From NCBI GenBank assembly GCA_015056495.1, contig SVGC01000019.1, forward strand, positions 20,294 to 84,293: a stretch of DNA of 64,000 nucleotides, given 5' to 3'. The notes below the pieces were generated by a model that saw only the letters and a program-made list of their open reading frames with translations, did not search any database and was not told the DNA's origin. Shown piece after piece: positions 23,752 to 31,846 of the stretch (the first letter of the stretch is position 1; each line of letters starts with the position of its first letter). The translations under genes and the position numbers were made by a program. The stretch is from Butyrivibrio sp. Its GTDB lineage: Bacteria; Bacillota; Clostridia; Lachnospirales; Lachnospiraceae.

Positions 23752-25665
23752 TCAACTAAGGAAAATCACTCTACTCTCACATTTTGACAATTCAAGTTTG
23801 ACAGTTCCAGCATCTGTAATGGTCTCATCTAAAGTTACATCGCCATATGGATTCCAGACTGAAACTGCAGCTTTACCAAATATTTCTAATTCATCTGAGA
23901 CTTTGTCCATGCCTTCATTGGTGACTATTACGTACTCAGCATTATCTTTGATTTCATAGGTGCATCGAATATTCTTTGAACCATTTACTAATTTAAGCTT
24001 TCGCAATCCGTTTTTTTCTATAATATCTAATAGCTCTCTGTCATCCTTAAAACATAGTGTTTTTCCACCTTGTGACCTATATTTTTGCAATATATCCACA
24101 GTTTCGGGAGACATATTTTTCTCAAAGTCCTCATCATAGATCAGAAGCTTATAGCTATAATCTGTGATATTGACTGTACCTGCAGTGACCTGGCAGGAGG
24201 TATTAAGCAGTTCCTCTTCAAGATAGTTAAATTCAATTTGATTCTCAAACAGCGGTTTTGCTATCTGCCAGGACAGCTCTTGCGGCTTGCACAGAACAGC
24301 AATTTCTGTATTATTGACTGCTGCCGTATTTAAATAACACATACGCTTTATATAATTACTCATCTTGCGGTACTGTGGCCAAAAAGGATTACCAAGTCCT
24401 ACTTCCGGTGGACGCTCGTCTCCCCTGCCATCTCTTACTGAATAGTAAAATGCATGTGGATAAACAAGATTGACACCTCTTACAAATAGCCAGTTAAGAT
24501 ACCATCTCATATCCTCTTCTGTAAAAAGATATGGATCATCTCTATGCCCACAGCACCCAAAGCATTCATTGCCGTTGCGATGCTTGCCACGATGCCTTGC
24601 GCTATCTGAGCTGCATTTGCCCATAGTTGTATGCTCACCGATCAGTGCATGTCCGTCTTCCGGTTCTACAAATCTCCAGACAATATCCTGGCATGGCCAT
24701 GTGTAATTCTGAAGATAGCCTATGTCAGTACTTTTCTCAGGATGTCCTGTTAGTGCTATTCCATGATCTGTACACCATTTTGACAACTGTCCGTAATATG
24801 CCCTGGACATGCGTGCATAGATCACTTCATCGTAGATGCGTCTGGCTCTCTGAACTCTCTCTTTTTTATCTGATATATGTGAGATGTCTGATTTATCTGT
24901 ACCTTCTGCGTTAGCCGCGTTGTCACATGACTGCTTCTCGAACAGCAGCGGCAGATCTTCTAAGGTTCCTCCTGCTGCCAGATATTCTTCATATATTCCA
25001 TCACTCCATGGTATAAGGCCTTCTCGCGGATTCCTTCCCAGTATACATGGTTCATCTGTAAAAAAGGCTATTATGGTACTTCCAAAATATTCTTTTAACT
25101 CTGCATAATATTTCTCATGTGTCAGCGCTATAAAAGTCTTTACTGCCTCGGGATCTAAGAGATCACTACTTGGAGGAGCATCGATTTCACCATCATCCTC
25201 ATTTTCATGAACCCCTCTGATATTACCTCCACTTGGCAGCATATAAAAATATCTTTTTCCCTGATCTGTAGCTAAGTCCGCTACAAGCACAGCATCTGTT
25301 TCTTCCAAAGGTGCTTTTGTCATCATCAGACCTTTTGAGGCAAAAGCTTTATTTTTCTTTACCACCATGCCTCTGCAAGATCCAGATGGATACATTGCCT
25401 CATCATAGAGTACAACTTTCATATTCATTTCTTTGGCTTTGCTTACAGCATATTTGACATAATAAAAATATTTTTCTGAAAGGTATTCTATTTCTTTAGG
25501 CAGACCTTTCCTGGGATGAATGACAAATGCATCTACGCCTTTATCTTTCATCTCTTCCATCTGCCTGGTGATCTCATCCTCAGACAGGTAGTCATTCCAA
25601 AACCAGAAAGGAATTGGGGTGTAGTCATCACGTATCTGTTTAAAGCTATCTATTAGGGTACTCAT
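23752..25665 (-). CDS. GH106-like glycoside hydrolase
   Basis: The 637-residue protein has no signal peptide. Near the start it carries PIPFWFWNDYLSEDEITRQM and then DEAMYPSG, the two most telling patterns of GH106-type (alpha-L-rhamnosidase) TIM barrels. A second Glu/Asp pair occurs in FFTDEPC near 200. The C-terminal 200 residues look like a small domain plus beta sheet. It is shorter than typical GH106 enzymes, so the family call is by resemblance and the substrate is uncertain. It follows a GH2 enzyme in the same operon, 77 bases apart. A cytoplasmic role on imported oligosaccharides is likely. Confidence 0.65.
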   Translation of the reverse strand: MSTLIDSFKQIRDDYTPIPFWFWNDYLSEDEITRQMEEMKDKGVDAFVIHPRKGLPKEIEYLSEKYFYYVKYAVSKAKEMNMKVVLYDEAMYPSGSCRGMVVKKNKAFASKGLMMTKAPLEETDAVLVADLATDQGKRYFYMLPSGGNIRGVHENEDDGEIDAPPSSDLLDPEAVKTFIALTHEKYYAELKEYFGSTIIAFFTDEPCILGRNPREGLIPWSDGIYEEYLAAGGTLEDLPLLFEKQSCDNAANAEGTDKSDISHISDKKERVQRARRIYDEVIYARMSRAYYGQLSKWCTDHGIALTGHPEKSTDIGYLQNYTWPCQDIVWRFVEPEDGHALIGEHTTMGKCSSDSARHRGKHRNGNECFGCCGHRDDPYLFTEEDMRWYLNWLFVRGVNLVYPHAFYYSVRDGRGDERPPEVGLGNPFWPQYRKMSNYIKRMCYLNTAAVNNTEIAVLCKPQELSWQIAKPLFENQIEFNYLEEELLNTSCQVTAGTVNITDYSYKLLIYDEDFEKNMSPETVDILQKYRSQGGKTLCFKDDRELLDIIEKNGLRKLKLVNGSKNIRCTYEIKDNAEYVIVTNEGMDKVSDELEIFGKAAVSVWNPYGDVTLDETITDAGTVKLELSKCESRVIFLS

Positions 25666-25742
25666 TTATTTTTCTCCAATAATATCAATACTTTATGTTA
25701 TTCTATTGCAATAACTTCAAAACATTTTCAATACACAATATT

Positions 25743-28196
25743 TCAATATTCAATCGTTATCCTTGCTTCTCCTCTTACTATCACTTGCGCCAAGCCATTA
25801 AAGAGTCTTACTTCAGAAGCCTGTTCAGGTGCATGGCTTGACGGGTCACCGTTACCAACGCCTATAACTCCATCTGATATGATTTTTACAAGAGTATCTG
25901 CTGTGTTTACAAGCCTTCCCTCGCTATCTACTGCAGTGAGATTGTAAATGTGGATATCATCTGTGGATATCGTATTTTCAAGATACTCTTTTACTTCGAT
26001 ATGATCAATTTCTCCAGTTGTTGTGATCACTTTAGTCTGACATTCAAAACCATCTTTGTAGCTGACGGCTTTGAGCTCTCCCGGCTCATAGATGACATTT
26101 TTCCAAGTCATATACCAGTATTTTTCAACAGGTTGTCTGCCATAGCTCTTGCCATTTACAAAGAGTTCTACTTCATCAGCATTGGAGTATGCATAAACGT
26201 TGACAGGCTGACCTTCGCGGCCTTCAAGATTCCAGTGTGGGAATATATGCAGGCTATCATCCTGTCCCCACCAGGCTTTATAGTAATAGAAGGCGTCTTT
26301 TCTAAATGCACATATATCCATGATTCCAAACTGTGAATCAACTGCAGGCCATGGCATCGGGGTTGGTTCGCCGTGATAGTCAATTCCAGTCCATAGAAAC
26401 ATTCCTGCAAAGTAATCTCTCTTAAAGGCTTCTCTGCACTGATCTTCGCCTTTTTCAAATCTTCCTGCTGCCCCTTTTGATGTGCACTTGCTCCTGTTAT
26501 CAGGATCCAGTGTAAAGAAGTGTCCTTTTGATTCATCTGTTTCATAACAGCCTCTGGTAGAGCTATTGGCAGCATTATTCTCTGTAATGATCATTGGCTG
26601 ATTGGGATTATTGGCATGGTAATGATCCCAGGCAGGAACTGAATAGTTAAATCCCATGACATCCAATTCTCTTGTAGTTCCAAAGAATGTCTCTGCTGTT
26701 TCGTAATGCTTATCACCGTCCCAACATACCAGGGCATATGTTATAGGTCTGGTATTGTCTAGAAGCCTTATCTCCTGTCGCATACTTATCACTGTTTTGG
26801 CAGTTTCTTTTTTCATCTGGACATTGACTTCTTCATTGCCAATTCCCCAGAGTATAACAGATGGGTGGTTTCTTCCCTGTCTGACAACACATCTCATTGA
26901 TTCTATATCATCTCTGCAACTACCCATGCGCCTGGTCTCAGACAACACCAGTATTCCCAGCCTGTCGCACAGTTCAAGTACAATGTCAGATGGCTCACCA
27001 TGGGCTGATCTTAACGCGTTCATTCCGCACTTTTTCATTTCACGAAGTCTATATTCAAGAACAGAATCAGGAAGACCTATTCCCACTCCTGCATGATCAT
27101 GGTGCGTGCAGAGTCCTTTGATACGTGTACGCTTACCGTTTAGCCAGAATCCCTTATCGGCTGTGAATTCTATTTTTCTAAAGCCAAAGTATTCTGTGTA
27201 GTCATCTTTGTAAATAGATGATCGGTTGGATGCGGATTGGTTAGTAGTAGCACTAATTTGATCTACTCTTTGTTCAAGTGATTCATTTTTTGAACCAAAT
27301 ATCAGCGCGTTGCTACCTTTTTTACCATTCTCAATAATATATGTCTTAACCTGATACAGGTAAGTGTCATCCAGGTTCCACAGGTGGAAGTCCTCACCTG
27401 TGATGGTCTCTTCCATCTGTACTTTAGTTTTCTCCCAAGGAGCTATTTCAAAGTCTTTGCGTAGTCTTGTAACTTCTTTTCCATCTTGATCATAAACAAT
27501 GCTAAGTAGCTCTGCTCTGGCTGTTTCAAGCTTTCTACTGAGTACTTCTGCAGTGATCTTGATATTGCCACTTGTCATATCATCTGCTACGTTGGCCTCC
27601 ACATGAAGGTCGTATGGTTCTATGAGGATCTCATCACATATGTACAGCCACACATGTTTGTAGATCCCTCCGCCTTCGTACCACCAGCCTTCACGACCCA
27701 TAGCGTCTACACGCATGGCAAGGGTATTGTTTTCATCCTCCCTTATAAGGTCTGTCAAATCATAGAAGAAATGGCTGTAGCCGCTGACATGTGTTCCTAC
27801 GTAACTCTGATTAAAGTACACATCTGTATCACGATATACACCTTCAAACACAATGTATATGCGCTTGCCCGCGTACTCTTTTGGTATTCTGAATGATTTT
27901 CTATACCAGCATACGCCTGGTACAATAGATCCGCCTGCATGAAGTCTTGACTGCACTGTCTGCATGGCAGGAATATCATTGATGCCTGCTGTATCTATTT
28001 TCTGTACACGTTCTCCATCTATTACAAAATCATGTGGTAATGTGACTTTAGTCCAATCAGAGGTATCAAGGTCTCTTGCTGTAGCGCCTGATACGTATGC
28101 TCCTGCCTTGGCGCCGCCCCAACCATCCTCCGGGAACCTTGGATTTAGATCCTTTTCTATGTATAGCCAGTCATTGTCGAAGTTTAGTTTTTTCAT
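25743..28196 (-). CDS. GH2 family beta-glycosidase (beta-galactosidase-like)
   Basis: The 817-residue protein has the GH2 order: sugar-binding N-terminal domain (LPHDF, then WYRKSF), immunoglobulin-like domain, TIM barrel with TCTHHDHAG-like start, and C-terminal Ig-like domains. The acid/base Glu is in LWGIGNEEVN near 452 and the nucleophile Glu in MIITENNAA near 539. No signal peptide is present, so it acts in the cytoplasm. It could be a beta-galactosidase or a related beta-glycosidase. It heads an operon with the GH106-like gene. Inverted TAGTACAGAT sites lie directly upstream. Confidence 0.9.
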   Translation of the reverse strand: MKKLNFDNDWLYIEKDLNPRFPEDGWGGAKAGAYVSGATARDLDTSDWTKVTLPHDFVIDGERVQKIDTAGINDIPAMQTVQSRLHAGGSIVPGVCWYRKSFRIPKEYAGKRIYIVFEGVYRDTDVYFNQSYVGTHVSGYSHFFYDLTDLIREDENNTLAMRVDAMGREGWWYEGGGIYKHVWLYICDEILIEPYDLHVEANVADDMTSGNIKITAEVLSRKLETARAELLSIVYDQDGKEVTRLRKDFEIAPWEKTKVQMEETITGEDFHLWNLDDTYLYQVKTYIIENGKKGSNALIFGSKNESLEQRVDQISATTNQSASNRSSIYKDDYTEYFGFRKIEFTADKGFWLNGKRTRIKGLCTHHDHAGVGIGLPDSVLEYRLREMKKCGMNALRSAHGEPSDIVLELCDRLGILVLSETRRMGSCRDDIESMRCVVRQGRNHPSVILWGIGNEEVNVQMKKETAKTVISMRQEIRLLDNTRPITYALVCWDGDKHYETAETFFGTTRELDVMGFNYSVPAWDHYHANNPNQPMIITENNAANSSTRGCYETDESKGHFFTLDPDNRSKCTSKGAAGRFEKGEDQCREAFKRDYFAGMFLWTGIDYHGEPTPMPWPAVDSQFGIMDICAFRKDAFYYYKAWWGQDDSLHIFPHWNLEGREGQPVNVYAYSNADEVELFVNGKSYGRQPVEKYWYMTWKNVIYEPGELKAVSYKDGFECQTKVITTTGEIDHIEVKEYLENTISTDDIHIYNLTAVDSEGRLVNTADTLVKIISDGVIGVGNGDPSSHAPEQASEVRLFNGLAQVIVRGEARITIEY

Positions 28197-28227
28197 TGCA
28201 TGATTCCTTATCTGAGTTTCTGTGTTG

Positions 28228-28259
28228 CTAGTACAGATGTTTTAAAATATCTGTACTAG
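28228..28259. promoter_or_regulatory. Inverted repeat upstream of the GH2-GH106-like operon
   Basis: CTAGTACAGAT and its perfect reverse complement ATCTGTACTAG flank a 10-base A/T centre, starting about 30 bases before the GH2 start codon. A further half-site, TAGTACAGAT, lies at 28371-28380. This is probably an operator for a sugar regulator; which one is unknown. The rest of 28260-28645 holds nothing else I can support. Confidence 0.6.
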
Positions 28260-28645
28260 AATATGTTTTTTATATTAGTGTAATATTTTTCGACAGAAAA
28301 TTATCTCTATATTTTGATGAATCATTTTAAAATTCAACCTTTTAAGCATTGGATCTTTGGGCTTTTTACTTAGTACAGATATTTTTTTCACATTTTTGCC
28401 TATTTACAAATTGATATTTTTCTAGTATATTAGCTGAAGTATTTTGAGATGTTCAAAGTTTCTCTTTGAGCTGGCATCCTTTTCAGGATTGCTGATAATC
28501 CCATTCATGCTTACAAAGATTGGTGCATGCAGTAACATGTCTTCGATACTTTTAAGCGAATATGAGAAATACTGTAAATAAATTTTTAGTAGAAAGGATT
28601 GTTGTTCCAATCATGCTTCTTGGTTGGCTTCAATGATAAACAAAA

Positions 28646-29431
28646 ATGTATAGCGAATTGTTAGAAAGAAAAAAGTTCCTTGAAAAAATTATCCGTGACA
28701 TTGAAAAAGAATCAAAGACGTATCCCTCAGGACGGCTTAGGATAATCAAGAAGAATAATAACGACCAGTACTACTGGGTACAGAAAAAAGGTGATACTAA
28801 CGGAGTTTATATCAGCAAGAATGATATAAACACAGCCTATGACCTTGCCCAGAAAGACTATAATCGGAAAGCATTAAAGCTGGCTACAGAGGAGTTAGAA
28901 AGAATAGATTCATATCTATTATGTTTCCCTGATCATCGCGTTGAAGATTTGTATGAATCATACTCTCCAAGCCGCAAGAAATTAATTAATCCTGCTGTAA
29001 TACCAGAAGATCAATTTATTGCAGACTGGAACAATACAGTTTATGAGCCTTTGCCTTTTGAAGATAGTTCATTTAGCTTCTATTCCGCTTCCGGAATTCG
29101 CGTTAGATCCAAAGTAGAAGTAATGATTGCTGATATGCTAGAGCATTACGGTATTCCTTATAAATATGAGTACCCGTTATATTTAGATGGATTAAGCACT
29201 GTTCGCCCTGATTTCACATGCTTGAATATATCTAAAAGAAAAGAATTTATTTGGGAACACTTTGGAATGATGGACAATCAAAGCTACGCTAATAAAAATA
29301 TAAAGAAAATAACAATCTACGAGCAGAATGGCTATATGGCCGGTGACAACATGATACTTACATTTGAGTCTTCTCAAGTTCCTCTTGATTCTCGTGTTAT
29401 CAAGGCCAAGATAGAGAAGTATCTTCTGTGA
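28646..29431 (+). CDS. Uncharacterised protein with PD-(D/E)XK nuclease-like C-terminus
   Basis: The 261-residue protein starts with a charged coiled helix (residues 3-25), then a small sheet (YYWVQKKGDTNGVYIS), then a helical part. The C-terminal half reads RSKVEVMIADMLEHYGI (155-170), a strand pair, RPDF at 187-190 and KEFIWEHFG at 199-207. The order Glu158 - Pro-Asp189 - Glu204 is the pattern of the PD-(D/E)XK nuclease fold, with Trp203 near the last acid. Similar proteins are common in Lachnospiraceae and their role is not known to me. No good ribosome site precedes the ATG. It stands alone, convergent with the DUF436 gene. Confidence 0.65.
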   Translation: MYSELLERKKFLEKIIRDIEKESKTYPSGRLRIIKKNNNDQYYWVQKKGDTNGVYISKNDINTAYDLAQKDYNRKALKLATEELERIDSYLLCFPDHRVEDLYESYSPSRKKLINPAVIPEDQFIADWNNTVYEPLPFEDSSFSFYSASGIRVRSKVEVMIADMLEHYGIPYKYEYPLYLDGLSTVRPDFTCLNISKRKEFIWEHFGMMDNQSYANKNIKKITIYEQNGYMAGDNMILTFESSQVPLDSRVIKAKIEKYLL

Positions 29432-29492
29432 TTATAATGTTCAAGGCTTAAGTGTTTCAGTGCCTCAGGACTTTAGTGCTTCTTGCAATTGT

Positions 29493-29531
29493 ATCTATGA
29501 ATGCATGAATTATATCCATGCATTCGTAGAT
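29493..29531 (+). terminator. Hairpin after the 28646 gene
   Basis: A 15-bp stem with one G-U pair (ATCTATGAATGCATG with CATGCATTCGTAGAT) lies about 60 bases after the stop codon. No T run follows, so it may be a 3' stabiliser rather than a full terminator. Confidence 0.5.
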
Positions 29532-29578
29532 GATATATATACATGATTCTAACTGGATTATGTGGCTGATAGTCGCTT

Positions 29579-29853
29579 ACATATAAGATTTAGCTTTTTG
29601 AGATTCTTATATGTAATTCCTCTTCTCCTAGGAGGGTGCTAGTCTTCTCGTATACATATAAGATTTCACTTTTCCTGATTCTGATATGTAATTCACTGCC
29701 TGTTGAGCGAAGGATGAATGGCTATTGGCCTTTCATATACATATAAGAATTCACTTTTTCTGATTCTGATATGTAATTCCACTTCTCTAGAACGGCTGTT
29801 GACCCTCCCGTATACATATAAGAATTCACTTTTACTGATTCTGATATGTAATC
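29579..29853. repeat. Four-copy hairpin repeat array
   Basis: A unit of about 41 bases beginning ACATATAAGA and ending GATTCTGATATGTAATTC occurs at 29579, 29654, 29739 and 29814, at steps of 75, 85 and 75 bases. Each unit folds on itself (ACATAT.AGAAT with ATTCT.ATATGT). The stretches between are also related, for example the endings CTCGTAT and CCCGTAT, so the whole 75-85 base block is a diverged tandem repeat. The last copy runs into the stop codon of the DUF436 gene. It lies between convergent genes. Confidence 0.85.
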
Positions 29854-30424
29854 AATTGTACTTGGCTCTCTCGCCGCCGATGTACTTAGGTCTTGTTCTT
29901 GCGCATACTATGTGGGCATTACCTACTTCAGTCTGCTGTACTCTTACAGGAACAGCAACATCTCTCAGGTGCATGCCGATAAGAGTGTCTCCTATATCAA
30001 TTCCAAGCTCAGCCTTGATGTGCTCAACAGCAACAGCATCCTTAAGTGTTTTATACGCAGCTGTCGCAAAAGATCCTCCGGCTTTAAGCTGAGGAACAAC
30101 ACTTACTATTTCATAGCCACGCTCTCTGGCTACTGACTTTTCAAGGATCAGCGCCCTGTTAAGGTGCTCGCAGCACTGAGCTGCAAGATGCAACTTCTTC
30201 TCTTTACAAGCCTCAACAAGTGTAGCTACAAGGGCCTGTCCAATTTCTTCACTGGAAAATGTTCCAAGCTTATGGGATGCCACTTCACTAGAAGAACATC
30301 CAACTACCAGTAAGTCTCCTTCTTCAGGATGAGCCTGTTCATACAGATCATCAAACACAGCTCTTATTTCTTTTTTTATCAATTCAATATCTTTAAACTC
30401 TTCGTTAGATACTCCAGCACCCAT
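29852..30424 (-). CDS. DUF436 (TIGR01440/YwlG) family protein
   Basis: ATG 30424 follows TATGGAGGATTTTACA, clearly better than the TTG or ATG upstream, giving 190 residues. Conserved patterns include LLVVGCSSSEVASHKLGT near 40, CCEHLNRALILEK near 85 and GIDIGDTLIGMHL near 143. The family is cytoplasmic and its role is unknown; in other Firmicutes it lies near serine hydroxymethyltransferase and ribose-phosphate isomerase genes, which is not the case here. Its stop codon touches the hairpin repeat array. Confidence 0.92.
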   Translation of the reverse strand: MGAGVSNEEFKDIELIKKEIRAVFDDLYEQAHPEEGDLLVVGCSSSEVASHKLGTFSSEEIGQALVATLVEACKEKKLHLAAQCCEHLNRALILEKSVARERGYEIVSVVPQLKAGGSFATAAYKTLKDAVAVEHIKAELGIDIGDTLIGMHLRDVAVPVRVQQTEVGNAHIVCARTRPKYIGGERAKYN

Positions 30425-30608
30425 TGTAAAATCCTCCATAGTCAATTGGTAATTCTTTAAACTACAATGATTATATTTTTTCTATTATCAAAATTCAAGA
30501 AGCTAATATCTTCCTATTGAATTTTCAATAATTGCATATTTCAACAGGTAAAAACGAATGAATTCCAACCAATACAACAAAGTCGCCAATAACATAAGAT
30601 AATAGCTA

Positions 30609-30665
30609 CAAAAAACCGCACCATGATGTGATTGCTAATCTCTCATAGCAATCACATCATGGTGC
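30609..30665 (-). terminator. Strong terminator of the chemosensory operon
   Basis: A perfect 20-bp stem (30618-30637 with 30646-30665, starting GCACCATGATG) with an 8-base loop is followed on the minus strand by GGTTTTTTG. It lies about 180 bases after the sugar-binding protein gene. Confidence 0.85.
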
Positions 30666-30773
30666 AGATTCTAGATTTATCTAACTAATAATATAACACC
30701 AACTTTTTATATGTTGGCTTATATCATGTTATCAAGTTTCAGTATGATTAACGATATATGACCTACCATCTAA

Positions 30774-30845
30774 CTGATATCAACTTACGCCATAAGCCTA
30801 AACATCTCTCTGATATTAACCTATGCCATAAGTCCATACATCTCA
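30774..30845. repeat. Two tandem 36-bp copies at the 3' end of the binding-protein gene
   Basis: Copies at 30774-30809 and 30810-30845 share CTGATAT.AAC.TA.GCCATAAG and end ACATCTC. A third copy begins at 30846 inside the gene but soon diverges. They lie at and just after the stop codon. Confidence 0.7.
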
Positions 30846-31832
30846 CTGATACTGGCTCACATTAGAAGCATCCACTGGCGAGAACGGTACCCATACATAT
30901 TTATTATCATCTGAAGCGCCATCAATTGTAGATACTGACTTACCGGATGTAAGAGCGATAACAGCCTCTACTGCCTTGGCTGCCTGTCCTTCTGCATCCT
31001 GCAATACGGTAAAGGACATCTCTCCTGCAGCGATAGATGCGCATCCGGCCTCTGTTGCATCAACACCTGTTACAGGAATTGATGCAGGATCAATTCCGTT
31101 GTCCTTAAGTGCCTGGCATACACCAAGAGCCATTGTATCGTTGTTGCAAAAGATTGCATCGTATGGCTGTCCTGTCTTAAAGAATATATTCAGCTTTTCA
31201 GCAGCTATTGTATCAGACCATGTGGCATAATCCACAAATACATAATTAACTTCTACGCCCATATCCTTAAGGGTATTCTTAACAGCTGATGTTCTGCCCT
31301 TTGTTCCTGAATGTCCCTTTTCACCTTCAAAAATAATAACGTTCATAGATGAAGGATTGCCAAGCTTTTTCATTACATACTCAGCCTGGAGCTGGCCTGC
31401 TTCTTCTTCCTGAGAGCCTACATATACATATTTATCAGCCTTTAGATGTTCATCACTTGGCTGACTGTTTACAAATATGATTGGCAGATCATTGGATGTA
31501 ACTTCCATCTGCAGTGCTGTGGATGGATCTGTAAGTCTTAGGATTATTGCATCATAGCCATTAGCTTTGGCGCTGGCAATCTCTGCTGCCTGGTCATCCA
31601 CAAGACTTCCGCAATAACTCACATCCAATGTAATACCTGCACTCTTGGCAGCTGCAACGATTCCATCTGATAACGCAGCACGGAATGTATCATCTACATC
31701 ACATATAGAATACAGAACCTTTATACTTCCGTCACTGGATGCAGATTGTGAGCTACTGCAACCTGTCAGGAGACTTGTCATTAATATACTTATCAGCGCA
31801 ATTGCTATTATCTTTTTTAAACTTGTCTTCAT
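30843..31832 (-). CDS. Sugar-binding lipoprotein (RbsB-like) paired with a chemoreceptor
   Basis: ATG 31832 follows GAGGAGGTGGAATCTG, just after the upstream stop, giving 329 residues. The signal ends in SLLTGC, a lipobox. The rest is a two-lobed periplasmic-binding protein of the ribose/galactose type (SICDVDDTFRAALSDGI, GYDAIILRLTDPS, CNNDTMALGVCQAL, PVTGVDATEAG). The next gene upstream, 14 bases away, is a methyl-accepting chemotaxis protein and no transporter genes follow. I infer it senses a sugar for chemotaxis rather than import, although transport with distant permeases remains possible. Confidence 0.9.
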   Translation of the reverse strand: MKTSLKKIIAIALISILMTSLLTGCSSSQSASSDGSIKVLYSICDVDDTFRAALSDGIVAAAKSAGITLDVSYCGSLVDDQAAEIASAKANGYDAIILRLTDPSTALQMEVTSNDLPIIFVNSQPSDEHLKADKYVYVGSQEEEAGQLQAEYVMKKLGNPSSMNVIIFEGEKGHSGTKGRTSAVKNTLKDMGVEVNYVFVDYATWSDTIAAEKLNIFFKTGQPYDAIFCNNDTMALGVCQALKDNGIDPASIPVTGVDATEAGCASIAAGEMSFTVLQDAEGQAAKAVEAVIALTSGKSVSTIDGASDDNKYVWVPFSPVDASNVSQYQ

Positions 31833-31846
31833 CAGATTCCACCTCC

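Noticed and set aside
28260..28645. Gene on the minus strand at 28422-28610
   Set aside because: A 62-residue frame without ribosome site or recognisable features, in an intergenic region that also holds operator sites.
29579..29853. CRISPR array
   Set aside because: Only four units, unequal and mutually similar in-between sequences, diverged repeats and no cas genes. It fits a tandem hairpin repeat.
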